A DNA stretch of 64,000 nt. Source: Streptomyces sp. NRRL B-1347. GTDB taxonomy: Bacteria; Actinomycetota; Actinomycetes; Streptomycetales; Streptomycetaceae. Within the stretch, counting starts at the first letter, position 1; each line of letters starts with the position of its first letter. A model generated the notes under the pieces. The model worked only from the letters and a program-made list of their open reading frames with translations. It ran no database searches and was not told the origin of the DNA. The stretch covers positions 41,778 to 105,777 of the forward strand of contig NZ_JOJM01000023.1 of NCBI RefSeq assembly GCF_000720325.1. The letters run 5' to 3'. Position numbers and translations under genes: made by a program. Positions 43,381 through 51,322 of the stretch are shown piece after piece.

Positions 43381-43902
43381 TCAGCCGTGATCGGCGTCCG
43401 TGCGGCGGCGCGTCCAGTAGTACGCGGTGCCGAGCACGCCCGCGATCAGCGCGCCGCCCAGGGCGATCTGCTGCCCGTCGAACCCGGCGACGCTGCCGCC
43501 GGTGCCCGCGTGCACGCCCCTGGAGTGGTGCGTGCCGGGGCTGGAGCGGCCGCCGCCGGTGGCGATGGTGAGGTCGGTCCTGCCCGACTCCTGGCCGCAG
43601 GTGAACGTCACCTCGTACAGGGCGCCCGGCTTGGCGTCCCAGAAGACGTGCGCGGTGGCCGACGACTGGCCCTTGGGGATGGTGACGTCGTCGAAGACGC
43701 CGGAGGTCACCTTGGTGGTGTTCTCGCAGCCGTCGACGGTCAGGGTGACCTGCCCGCCCGCGGCGATCGTGGAGGGGGTGACGCGGAAGCCGAACGAGGT
43801 GATGTTCTCGTCGCCCGCGACGGCCGCGCCCGCGGCGGGTGCGGAGAGGGCCAGGGCTGCGGTGGTGAACAGGGCGGCCGAGGCGACGCGTATCGCGCGC
43901 AT
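43381..43902 (-). CDS. Secreted, C-terminally membrane-anchored beta-domain protein (paralogue 2)
   Basis: 173 residues, same plan as the convergent neighbour: signal peptide (about 1-29), a domain with ITSFGFRVTPSTIAAGGQVT, VDGCENTTKVTSGVFDDV and HVFWDAKPGALYEVTFTCGQ, a linker, a membrane helix (IALGGALIAGVLGTAYYW) and a TRRRTDADHG tail. The shared GGQ(L/V)TxTVDGC motif and the paired Cys positions show common origin. No LPxTG. GGAGG lies 9 nt before ATG 43902. Together with the class F sortase it may form one surface-display locus. Confidence 0.8.
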   Translation of the reverse strand: MRAIRVASAALFTTAALALSAPAAGAAVAGDENITSFGFRVTPSTIAAGGQVTLTVDGCENTTKVTSGVFDDVTIPKGQSSATAHVFWDAKPGALYEVTFTCGQESGRTDLTIATGGGRSSPGTHHSRGVHAGTGGSVAGFDGQQIALGGALIAGVLGTAYYWTRRRTDADHG

Positions 43903-44202
43903 GGCGAATCCTCCGGGTCCCCGAGGAGCGGCCGCGGACCTTCTTCCGCCGGCGCCTGATGCGCACCTCGATGCGGTGAACGCTAGGCAGGCCGGGGATG
44001 CGCCGCGATCGCTGTCGTGCGAACGGGGCATTCCTGTGGGCCGGACAGGGGAACGGGGGCGTGTCGCGCTCCGCCGGGGCAGCGGAAACCGCCCGGCGCC
44101 GGGCCCTCGCAAGAGGACCGCGGCCACCGGGCGGCGGCGTTCAGCGGACCGGAATCAGCGGAACAAGGCAATCAGTGAGGCGGTACCCCTCCTGGGCGCC
44201 GA

Positions 44203-44517
44203 CTACTGGGTGACGACCGTGCCCTCGGGGCTGAGGGCGTCGAAGGTGGCGGGCAGCGCGGCCGCGGCCTTCTGGGCGACCTCGTCCGCGCTGACCCCCT
44301 GGAGGGCGGCGATGCGGGCGATGCTGTCGCCGAGGGCCTTGGTCAGCTCGTCGGCGCCGAGGGGCTGGTTCTCGCCCGTGCCGACCCACGAGTCGACCTT
44401 GTCGCCGAGGCCGGCCGCCCGCAGCTCCTCGATGGCGGGGGCGATGTGGCCGCCGTCGAAGAGGGTCGTGATGATGAACAGCTCCAGAGGGGTGGCGGGG
44501 GCGTCGATGGCAGCCAT
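44203..44517 (-). CDS. YidB-like (DUF937) small protein
   Basis: 104 residues, helical, with a C-terminal segment (EELRAAGLGDKVDSWVGTGE followed by NQPLGADELTKALG) that matches the YidB/DUF937 family, and QGVSADEVAQKAAAALPATFDALSP. Cytoplasmic, no catalytic motif, function unknown. AAGGAG lies about 9 nt before ATG 44517. A GC hairpin at 44559-44594 lies in its leader or ends the gene upstream. Confidence 0.8.
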   Translation of the reverse strand: MAAIDAPATPLELFIITTLFDGGHIAPAIEELRAAGLGDKVDSWVGTGENQPLGADELTKALGDSIARIAALQGVSADEVAQKAAAALPATFDALSPEGTVVTQ

Positions 44518-44558
44518 GTCTATACTCCTTGCAAGTGATAACTGAATCGGTGGTTCTG

Positions 44559-44594
44559 GGGCGCCGCGGCGGACTCACTGCCTCCGCGGCGCCC
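44559..44594 (-). terminator. GC hairpin between esterase and YidB-like gene
   Basis: GGGCGCCGCGG (44559-44569) pairs perfectly with CCGCGGCGCCC (44584-44594). It is 149 bp after the esterase stop and 42 bp before the YidB start on the minus strand, so it could end the first transcript or be a leader structure of the second. Confidence 0.5.
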
Positions 44595-44742
44595 TCGTGG
44601 GACCAGACGTGGCGTGCGTGTTCGAGGGTTGCCCGATCGGGTGAAGGCAGGCCGAACTTGCCATGGCCCAGGGCGATTTGACCCGTCAGGAACCGCTATT
44701 CCAGATCGTTTTCCGCCAGGGCGCGGACGTGGGCCCGAGCGG

Positions 44743-46050
44743 TCACGGCGTCAGGCCGGTGTGCGACGCGAGCCAGCCCAGGTGCTCCTTGAGCCCGGGG
44801 CGCCACACCTGCCAGCTGTGGCCGCCGGGCAGCTCGACGAGCTCGGCCTTCATCCCCGCCTTCTTCGCGGCCGCGTACGCCTTGAGCGCCTGCGGCCGGT
44901 ACGTGGAGTCGTCCTTCCCCGCGACGAACACGGCCGAGGTGTCGGGGAAGCGCTCACGTGCGAGCACGTCCAGCGGGTTGACCTTCTCGAAGGCCGCCTC
45001 GTCGCCGCCGAAGGCCGCGTCGACGGTCTTCTTGCGGCTGCCGAGCGTCGGCTCGTCCTGCCCGGAGATGTCGACGAAGGAGCCGTAGCGGCCGGGCGCG
45101 TTCACCGCCATCTGGAGCGAGCAGGTGCCGCCGTTGGACAGACCGGAGATCGCCCAGTGCGCGCGTCCGGAGGCGACCTGGAGGTGGGTGGCCGCCCAGT
45201 GCGGGACGTCCTCGGCGAGGTACGTCTGGACGTCGCCGAGCCGGGAGTCCATGCACAGCGGATTGTCGAACGAGCCGCCGAGCGGGTCCACGACGAGCAC
45301 GACGGGCGCGAGGCCCGCGTGCGCGGCGGCGAAGTCGTCCAGCATGTCCGGCAGCTGGCCGGAGGTGATCCAGTCCTCCGGCGCGCCGGGCTGCCCCGCC
45401 ATCAGGACGAGCACGGGCAGCGGCGGCCGCGGGGAGGCCCGGTAGGCGGGCGGCAGATAGACGTACGCGTCCCGGGCGTCGAAGTGCGACTTCGTCCCCG
45501 GGACGGAGGTCTTCGACACCGTGCCCTTGGCGGGCAGGCCGACCGGGGCCCGCCAGACCTCGGACACCGCCTTGCCCGGCGGCACCTCGACGAGCGGCTC
45601 CTTCCGGCCTGCGGCCGCCTTGAAGCCGACGGTGTCCCGCGGCCCGAGCAGGGTGCGCAGGGTCGGGTAGTTGTCGTAGTGGATGTTGACCTCGGAGAGG
45701 CCGAACAGGACCACGCACGCCCCGGCGGCCAGCGCCCCGGCCCGGCCGCGCCAGCGCAGCGTCGGCATCCGGAAGAGGGCGAGGCACACGCCGAGGACCG
45801 CCACCCCGATCCACACCACCACGTCGGTCGGCAGCGCGTCGGGGAACGGCTGCCACCAGTCGTCCACCACCACCGGGACCAGGAACGACAGGAGCGCGGC
45901 GAGGACGAGCGCGGCGGGCAGCAGCCGCGTCCACCAGCGGCGGTCCCGCGAGAACAGCAGCACGGCGAGCCCCAGCGCGCCGAGCGCGCGCAGCAAGGCC
46001 GGCACGGTTCCGGCCACCAGCGACCAGTCCAGCGGCCCCGCGGCCGTCAT
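44743..46050 (-). CDS. Membrane-anchored alpha/beta-hydrolase-fold esterase
   Basis: 435 residues. Four membrane helices occupy residues 10-125 (for example LLPAALVLAALLSFLVPVVV), then an outer esterase-D-like domain: DAYVYLPPAYR, LVLMAGQPGAPEDW, the nucleophile elbow GLSNGG, the acid in VAGKDDSTYRPQ and the catalytic His in LPGGHSWQVW. Related proteins include mycolyltransferase-like and feruloyl-esterase-like enzymes; the true substrate is unknown. ATG 46050 has GGAGCGG a few nt upstream. Single gene on the minus strand. Confidence 0.88.
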   Translation of the reverse strand: MTAAGPLDWSLVAGTVPALLRALGALGLAVLLFSRDRRWWTRLLPAALVLAALLSFLVPVVVDDWWQPFPDALPTDVVVWIGVAVLGVCLALFRMPTLRWRGRAGALAAGACVVLFGLSEVNIHYDNYPTLRTLLGPRDTVGFKAAAGRKEPLVEVPPGKAVSEVWRAPVGLPAKGTVSKTSVPGTKSHFDARDAYVYLPPAYRASPRPPLPVLVLMAGQPGAPEDWITSGQLPDMLDDFAAAHAGLAPVVLVVDPLGGSFDNPLCMDSRLGDVQTYLAEDVPHWAATHLQVASGRAHWAISGLSNGGTCSLQMAVNAPGRYGSFVDISGQDEPTLGSRKKTVDAAFGGDEAAFEKVNPLDVLARERFPDTSAVFVAGKDDSTYRPQALKAYAAAKKAGMKAELVELPGGHSWQVWRPGLKEHLGWLASHTGLTP

Positions 46051-46615
46051 CACCCGCTCCACACCCGCTCGCTTCCTGCCGACTGCCCCGCTCCGGAGCA
46101 GGCCTCCCCACCAGAGTGCGCTGGTCAGGGCCGTGCCGCAGCGCGGGCGCTGCGAGGGCGTGACCGGGGGCGCGCGGGCAGGGCGCGGCAGGGGGCGTGC
46201 GGGCGGAGCGCGCGCGGCGGCGCCATCCGGGTCACACGCCGTGTGCTCGCCGCACCCGAACTGGCGCGGCGCACACACTCCCCGGACGGCACCGCGAGGG
46301 GGTTCCATATCGCATATGCCGCACGGATGGGGCACGACGGGGGACTGCGGGGGCATCCGTGCGGCGGGGCCACCGGTACTTCCCCTGCGATGCGCCGGTG
46401 GCCCGCCGGGCAGCCGGGCGGGGCCGGTGTCCATGCCTCCCCATGGACGGTCCCGGCCCGGCGCGCACGCCCGCGACGGCCGCGCCCCGGAGGGCGTCCC
46501 GGGGGTTCCGGCATGGCTGATTCGCCCTCGTTGATCTTCGGTACGAAGGCGCCGAGGCTTGGCCCATGGCCCTCGAAGGGCAGCGAGGCCGACCGGCGAG
46601 AGGTGGCAAGCGGCT
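46051..46615. other. 565-bp divergent gap
   Basis: No gene supported on either strand; the open frames give Arg/Pro-rich low-complexity products without ribosome sites. The one clear structure is a 5-3-5 palindrome CATATCGCATATG at 46306-46318 in an otherwise GC-rich stretch, about 300 bp before the methyltransferase start. Promoters for the esterase and the methyltransferase are expected here. Confidence 0.5.
46306..46318. promoter_or_regulatory. AT-rich palindrome, possible regulator site
   Basis: CATAT-CGC-ATATG is a perfect inverted repeat and stands out in very GC-rich DNA. It is not linked to a recognisable regulator in the window. Confidence 0.3.
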
Positions 46616-47476
46616 ATGAGCAAGGACGTGACCGCAGCGGGCACGGGCGCGGGCGAGGACGCGACGCGTCGCTACTACGAGACCAGTGACGTCGACGCGT
46701 TCTACGACATCGTGTGGGGCGGCGAGGACATCCACACCGGCATCTACGCGCACGAGCGGGAGCCGATCGCGGACGCGTCCCGGCGCACCGTCCAGGAGCT
46801 CGCGGACCGGCTCCAGGGCACCCTCGGCCCGGAGCGGACCGTCCTGGACCTCGGCTCCGGATACGGCGGGACCGCCCGCTACCTGGCCGACCGCTTCGGC
46901 TGCCGGGTCGTCGCGCTCAACCTCAGCACCGCCCAGAACGAGCGGCACCGCGCGGCCAACGCCAGGCGCGGCCTCGGCGACCTCATCGAGGTCGTCACCG
47001 GCTCCTTCCACGACGTGCCGTACGCCGACGGCCACTTCGACGCCGTGTGCTCCCTGGAGGCCTTCTGCCACAGCGGCGACCGGAACCGGGTGCTGAGCGA
47101 GGCGGCGCGGGTGCTGAAGCCCGGAGGGGTCCTTGCCTTCACCGACCTGATGGCCGACGAGGCGACGCCCGCCGACGTGCTGCACGCGGCCGTGTCCCGG
47201 CTCGGCGTGGACGCGCTCGCCACCCCGACGTTCTACCGGGAGCGGCTCACCGGACTCGGCCTGGGCGCGGTCGACTTCGCCGACCACAGCGACCAGGTGG
47301 TGCGCCACTACGTCCGCCTCACCGACGAGACGCGCGCGAAGGAGGCCGAACTGCGCGCCGTCATCAGCCCCGGCTACGTCGACGGGCTGCTCGGCAACCT
47401 GCCGCTGTGGGTGGACGCGGCCCGCGCCGGACGCCTGCGCTGGGGCATCTTCAGCGGCCGCCGCCCGGGGGCCTGA
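46616..47476 (+). CDS. SAM-dependent methyltransferase of the sarcosine/dimethylglycine N-methyltransferase family
   Basis: 286 residues. The start RRYYETSDVDAFYDIVWGGE followed by DIHTGIY is, from memory, characteristic of sarcosine/dimethylglycine methyltransferases that make glycine betaine. SAM motif I is LDLGSGYGGTARYL (about 76-89); post-I acidic region VVALNLS, motif II region FDAVCSLEAFCHSGD, motif III LKPGGVLAFTD. The usual partner, glycine/sarcosine methyltransferase, is not adjacent, so betaine synthesis from glycine is not complete here; another small-amine or natural-product role is possible. ATG 46616 is preferred over ATG 46559 because similarity starts there. Confidence 0.85.
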   Translation: MSKDVTAAGTGAGEDATRRYYETSDVDAFYDIVWGGEDIHTGIYAHEREPIADASRRTVQELADRLQGTLGPERTVLDLGSGYGGTARYLADRFGCRVVALNLSTAQNERHRAANARRGLGDLIEVVTGSFHDVPYADGHFDAVCSLEAFCHSGDRNRVLSEAARVLKPGGVLAFTDLMADEATPADVLHAAVSRLGVDALATPTFYRERLTGLGLGAVDFADHSDQVVRHYVRLTDETRAKEAELRAVISPGYVDGLLGNLPLWVDAARAGRLRWGIFSGRRPGA

Positions 47477-47487
47477 GGACACGCGAA

Positions 47488-47518
47488 GGGCGCGGCGGAG
47501 CCGGTGGCCGCCGCGCCC
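47488..47518. terminator. Bidirectional terminator hairpin
   Basis: GGGCGCGGCGG (47488-47498) and CCGCCGCGCCC (47508-47518) form a perfect 11-bp stem with a 9-nt loop between the convergent methyltransferase and bestrophin-like genes. Confidence 0.7.
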
Positions 47519-47534
47519 GGTGGAACGCCTGCCG

Positions 47535-48299
47535 TCAGCCGTCGACCCCGGGGAAGAGCAGCGTGAACGGCTCCGCCGTGGCCGCGATGCCGCGGCTGTA
47601 GGGGGCGTCGAAGTCCCAGATCAGGAAGAGCAGGAAGGCGATCAGGGCGGAGAAGAGACCCGCGAGGACGAGCTCGCGGACGTTGCGGCGGATCTGGAAG
47701 GCGAAGATGAGGCCGACGGTCACGAGGCCGCCGGTGATCAGGCCGAACCAGACGACCCCCGGCATGGTGGCCTCCGCGCTGTCGCCGCGGGCGCCGCGCG
47801 CGTCGTCGACGAGGGCCACCTGGTCGACGAGGGGCTGGTAGGCCTGCGCCTCGAAGTCGGACTTGGGCTCGTAGTCGGTGACGTCGTGGCGGAGCGTGGC
47901 GAGCAACGCCGTGCCGCGCGCGGTGAGTTCACCGTTGTCGGCCATCTGGTCCCACTCCTTCGTCACCACATGGCCGACATACGCCGTTACGTCGTCGCGG
48001 ATGCGGTCGCGGACCTCGGCGGGGTAGACACGGACCCGCTCATGCACCTCGTGCAGCGCCTGGGCCTCGGTACGGACGTGGTCCTGGGCGGCGCTGCGGG
48101 CCTCCCAGACGCCGGCGATGGCCAGGCCGAGGACGATGGCGTAGACAACGCCGATCATCATCGTCATGTACTCCATCACGTCCGGAGTTTCCGATACGTC
48201 AGCGTTCGCGGAGGTTCGCCAGTGGCGCAGCACGACGATGAGGAGCACGACGGCGCACGCGGCGGCCATCGCGAGGGTGAGAACAAGCCATTCCGTCAA
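47535..48299 (-). CDS. Bestrophin-like (DUF4239) membrane protein
   Basis: 254 residues with four membrane helices, two near each end (LVLTLAMAAACAVVLLIVVL, MTMMIGVVYAIVLGLAIAGV, then VVWFGLITGGLVTVGLIFAF and LVLAGLFSALIAFLLFLIW) and a central soluble helical part. This is the DUF4239 bestrophin-like fold, possibly an ion channel; function untested. The start is TTG at 48297-48299, supported by GGAGGACTCCC directly upstream; no ATG or GTG fits as well. It lies 16 bp after the proline-rich gene and is probably co-transcribed with it. Confidence 0.85.
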   Translation of the reverse strand: MTEWLVLTLAMAAACAVVLLIVVLRHWRTSANADVSETPDVMEYMTMMIGVVYAIVLGLAIAGVWEARSAAQDHVRTEAQALHEVHERVRVYPAEVRDRIRDDVTAYVGHVVTKEWDQMADNGELTARGTALLATLRHDVTDYEPKSDFEAQAYQPLVDQVALVDDARGARGDSAEATMPGVVWFGLITGGLVTVGLIFAFQIRRNVRELVLAGLFSALIAFLLFLIWDFDAPYSRGIAATAEPFTLLFPGVDG

Positions 48300-48315
48300 G
48301 GGAGTCCTCCGGCGG

Positions 48316-48990
48316 TCAGCGCGGCCGCAGCGCGGCGACGGCGAGTACCGCGGGTGCGGTGATGAGCAGGGTCAGATGGACGAGGGAAGGCCCGTCGCGA
48401 GGCGGGCTCTTGCGCGCGGGCGTGTGGTACGCGGGGTAGTGCACGGGCTCCGACGGGCGGTCGGGGCGCCGGGTCGAGGGCGTGGGCCGGGGCGCCGGGG
48501 GCGCGGGCCGCGGCGGCGGCTTGACCGACGGCGCGGGCGGCGAAGGAGCCGGTGTCGTCGGGGCGATCCGGGGCGCGGGCGGCACGGGCCGTGGCGGGGG
48601 CGGTGGCGCGGGCTCCGGTGGCGCGGGCCGCGGCGGCGGGGTCGGCTTCGGAGGCGTGGGTTTCGGGGGCGTCGGCTTGGGCGGCGTCGGCGTCGGCTTC
48701 GGAGGGGTGGGCGTGGGTTTCGGAGGCGTGGGCGTCGGCTTCGGGGGAGTGGGCTTCGGCGGGGTCGGCGTCGGCTTGGGCGGCTTGGTGGGCGGCGGCG
48801 GGCAGTGCCCGCCGCCCGCGTGGGCCGTGGCCGTCCCGCCCGGGCCGGTCGACGCGTACACGCAGGCGTCGGCCTCGACTACGGCCGAGCCCGCCGGGAC
48901 GCCGACGAACAGGGCCAGCGTGAGCAGCGCGAACGCACGTGTGACGGGGACGAGGAAGCCCCTGGAGGATCCGGGCACGACGCAGAGCAT
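48316..48990 (-). CDS. Secreted proline-rich repeat protein with C-terminal membrane helix
   Basis: 224 residues. A signal peptide (FALLTLALFVGVPAGSAVV), a short Cys-containing segment (VEADACVYASTGPGG, GGGHCPPPP), then about 110 residues of PKPTPTPP-type repeats and Ala/Pro-rich sequence, and a C-terminal hydrophobic helix (LTLLITAPAVLAVAAL) followed by RPR. The tract would span the cell wall as a stiff rod. The ATG at 48990 has no clear ribosome site, so the true start is uncertain. Upstream of and close to the bestrophin-like gene. Confidence 0.7.
   Translation of the reverse strand: MLCVVPGSSRGFLVPVTRAFALLTLALFVGVPAGSAVVEADACVYASTGPGGTATAHAGGGHCPPPPTKPPKPTPTPPKPTPPKPTPTPPKPTPTPPKPTPTPPKPTPPKPTPPKPTPPPRPAPPEPAPPPPPRPVPPAPRIAPTTPAPSPPAPSVKPPPRPAPPAPRPTPSTRRPDRPSEPVHYPAYHTPARKSPPRDGPSLVHLTLLITAPAVLAVAALRPR
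48630..48795 (-). repeat. PKPTP-coding tandem repeat tract
   Basis: On the minus strand, units of about 12-21 bp built from CCGAAGCCGACGCC-like sequence repeat about ten times and encode KPTPTPPKPTP. The synonymous positions vary slightly. This is the low-complexity core of the proline-rich protein. Confidence 0.75.
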
Positions 48991-49240
48991 GAGGGGCGCA
49001 CGCCCCGCTCGCGCGCGAACATGAGGTAAAGAGACCGAAGGAGGGAGCGGCCGCACGCAAGTTCGCGCGGGGGCTCCGCTCTGGAGCGCCGCTCCGCGCG
49101 CCGTGCGGGCCCTGCAGTCACCACCCCCGCAAAGAATCTTGAACCGGTGTTGAACGCTCTCCCCCGCCCCACCCGTACCTAGGGCCATGTGCGACGCGAG
49201 CGGTCGTCGCCACCAAGCGGACAGCGGGAGTGAGTGAGAG

Positions 49241-50218
49241 ATGAAGACCTGGCGGAGCGCCTCGCTCGTAGCGACAGCTGCGGCCGTGCTGGCGCTGACG
49301 ACGGCGTGCGGTCAGGACGAGGGGGAGCAGTCCCCGAAGGGCCAGAACGTGGGCAACGAGGCGCCCGCCGGTGACGGCTACGGCTCGGGCGACGGCGACG
49401 GCGACGGCTATGGCGCGGACGCGGACAGCGCCGCGAAGGGGGCGGGCAAGGCGAAGGCGGCGGGGCAGCTGGCCGTCCGGGACAGCGAGAAGCTCGGCAA
49501 GGTCGTCACGGACAGCGCGGGCTTCACGCTGTACCGCTTCGACAAGGACACCGCGGAGCCGCCGAAGTCGAACTGCGACGGTGCCTGTGAGCGGGCCTGG
49601 CCGGTGGTGCCCGCGAAGGGTGCCGAGGCCGCCCCCGGTGTCGACGAGTCCCTGCTCGGCGAGGTCACCCGGTCCGACGGCGGCAAGCAGCTGACCATCG
49701 ACGGCTGGCCGATGTACCGGTTCGCCAAGGACACCAAGCCCGGCGACGCCAAGGGGCAGGGCGTGGGCGGCACCTGGTTCGCGGCGGCGCCCGACGGCAA
49801 GAAGGCCAAGCCCGCGGCTCCCGGCGGCGGGGCCGGCGCGGCGCGGCCCGCCGACCGTGCCGGGCTCTCCACCCGCAACGACCCCGAGCTCGGCGAGATC
49901 GTCGTCGACAAGAACGGCATGACGGTCTACCGCTTCACCAAGGACTCCGCGTGGCCCATGAAGTCCGCCTGCACCGGCGCCTGCCTGGAGAAGTGGCCGG
50001 TCGTGGAGCCCGTGGAGAAGAACGACACCAAGGGCATCCTGAAGAAGGGCTTCGTCACCTTCGACCGCCCCGACGGCCGCGAGCAGCAGACGATCGACTG
50101 CTGGCCGCTCTACACCTTCGCCGGGGACAAGAAGCCCGGTGACACCAACGGTCAGGGCGTGGGCGGCACCTGGTTCGCCGCGGCCCCCGACGGCAAGGCG
50201 GTGCGCGCCACCCCGTAG
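49241..50218 (+). CDS. SCO0930-family repeat lipoprotein
   Basis: 325 residues. A lipoprotein signal (SLVATAAAVLALTTACGQ), a Gly/Asp-rich linker, then four lipoprotein_15 repeats in two pairs: GFTLYRFDKDTAEPPKSNCD with GACERAWPVV and TIDGWPMYRFAKDTKPGD; then GMTVYRFTKDSAWPMKSACT with GACLEKWPVV and TIDCWPLYTFAGDKKPGD. Each pair ends in QGVGGTWFAAAPDGK, so the gene arose by internal duplication. One repeat has Cys where its sister has Gly. Function unknown. GGGAG lies 12 nt before ATG 49241. It sits near the rmdA-like gene, as I recall it does in S. coelicolor. Confidence 0.88.
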   Translation: MKTWRSASLVATAAAVLALTTACGQDEGEQSPKGQNVGNEAPAGDGYGSGDGDGDGYGADADSAAKGAGKAKAAGQLAVRDSEKLGKVVTDSAGFTLYRFDKDTAEPPKSNCDGACERAWPVVPAKGAEAAPGVDESLLGEVTRSDGGKQLTIDGWPMYRFAKDTKPGDAKGQGVGGTWFAAAPDGKKAKPAAPGGGAGAARPADRAGLSTRNDPELGEIVVDKNGMTVYRFTKDSAWPMKSACTGACLEKWPVVEPVEKNDTKGILKKGFVTFDRPDGREQQTIDCWPLYTFAGDKKPGDTNGQGVGGTWFAAAPDGKAVRATP

Positions 50219-50285
50219 GCCCCCGCCGCCGCGCGGCACCCCGTCCGTCCGGCGCCCCGCCCCGGGGCCCGGCACGCGCCCGGCC

Positions 50286-50330
50286 GACCGGCCCGTTCCT
50301 TCCGTACCGAACGGAAGGAATGGGCCGGTT
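50286..50330. terminator. Long terminator hairpin after the repeat lipoprotein
   Basis: Two 20-nt arms (50286-50305 and 50311-50330, inner part TTCCTTCCGT/ACGGAAGGAA) pair at all positions if two G-U pairs are allowed, around a 5-nt loop ACCGA. It lies 68 bp after the lipoprotein stop. The remaining gap up to 50500 holds no gene; a TTGACT at 50415-50420 may belong to the next promoter. Confidence 0.8.
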
Positions 50331-50500
50331 CTTCGGCGTTTCTCAGGATGCGTACGGCATGTGCCACCGGCAGTGACCCAGGCAGTGACCGAGAACGGAC
50401 GGCCAATTTCCGGTTTGACTCGCTCCCTTGGCTGGCGATCAGTAGCCTCACCCTCGAACACCGGCTCGCCTCCGCCCGATGTCTAAGCCTTGGAGTGTTG

Positions 50501-51322
50501 ATGGAGCGTCCCGCCTGGGCCCCGCCCGGCATCGACATCGCGATGCCGAGCGCGGCCCGGATCAACGACTGCTACCTGGGGGGCTCGTACAACTTCGAGG
50601 CGGACCGGGAGGCCGCCCGCCGGGCGCTGGAGTTCCTGCCCGGGCTACCCAAGATCGCTCAGGCGAATCGTGCCTTCACTCGCCGTGCTGTGCGTTTCGC
50701 CGTCGACGCGGGCATCGACCAGTTCCTCGACATCGGCTGCGGCGTCCCGTCCTTCGGTGCGGTCCACGAGGTGGTCCGGGCCGCGGACCCGGGGGCGCGC
50801 GTCGTCTACGTGGACCACGACCCGGTCGCCGTCGCGCACGCCCGCGCGACCGTGGACGGCGAGCCCCGATACGACGCGGTCTTCGCCGATCTCCGCAAAC
50901 CCCGCGACATCCTGGGCAGTTCCGAGGTCAGGGCGCTGATCGACTTGGACAAGCCGACTGCGCTTCTCCTGTCGGCCATACTCCACTTCGTCGAGGACGC
51001 GTACGATCCCTACGCGGCGGTCGGAGAACTGCGGGACGCGACGGCGTCCGGCAGCCTGCTGGCCGTCACGCACCTTTCGTACGAAGGGATACCGGTTCCG
51101 CAGGAGCAGGTCGCCGGCGCCGTCGGCGTGTACAACGACATCCGCAATCCATTGATCATGCGATCGCGTGCCGAGATCGCGCGGTTCTTCGAGGGATACG
51201 ACATGGTGGAACCCGGCCTCGTGCCGATGCCGCAGTGGCGGGCCGACACGGAACTCGACGAGTTCGAGGCCGAGGACCCCTGGTCCTTCTCCGGTTTCGC
51301 CGGCGTGGGACGCAAGCGTTGA
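50501..51322 (+). CDS. DUF574-type SAM-dependent methyltransferase
   Basis: 273 residues. IDIAMPSAARINDCYLGGSY near the start and FLDIGCGVPSFGAVHEVVR (about 74-92) mark the DUF574 S-adenosyl-methyltransferase family, very numerous in Streptomyces and of unknown substrate. Further SAM motifs: VVYVDHDPVAVAHARA, DLDKPTALLLSAILHFVED. No signal peptide. GGAG lies 7 nt before ATG 50501. The stop overlaps the start of the GGDEF/EAL gene (TTGA), so the two are translationally coupled. Confidence 0.9.
   Translation: MERPAWAPPGIDIAMPSAARINDCYLGGSYNFEADREAARRALEFLPGLPKIAQANRAFTRRAVRFAVDAGIDQFLDIGCGVPSFGAVHEVVRAADPGARVVYVDHDPVAVAHARATVDGEPRYDAVFADLRKPRDILGSSEVRALIDLDKPTALLLSAILHFVEDAYDPYAAVGELRDATASGSLLAVTHLSYEGIPVPQEQVAGAVGVYNDIRNPLIMRSRAEIARFFEGYDMVEPGLVPMPQWRADTELDEFEAEDPWSFSGFAGVGRKR

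Noticed and set aside
46125..46514. Possible small minus-strand gene in the gap before the methyltransferase
   Set aside because: Composition is Arg/Pro/Ala-rich with no Shine-Dalgarno and no domain.
49139..49185. Duplicated TTGAAC and a CGTACC as an ECF or HrdB promoter of the repeat lipoprotein
   Set aside because: No spacing matched a known consensus well enough.
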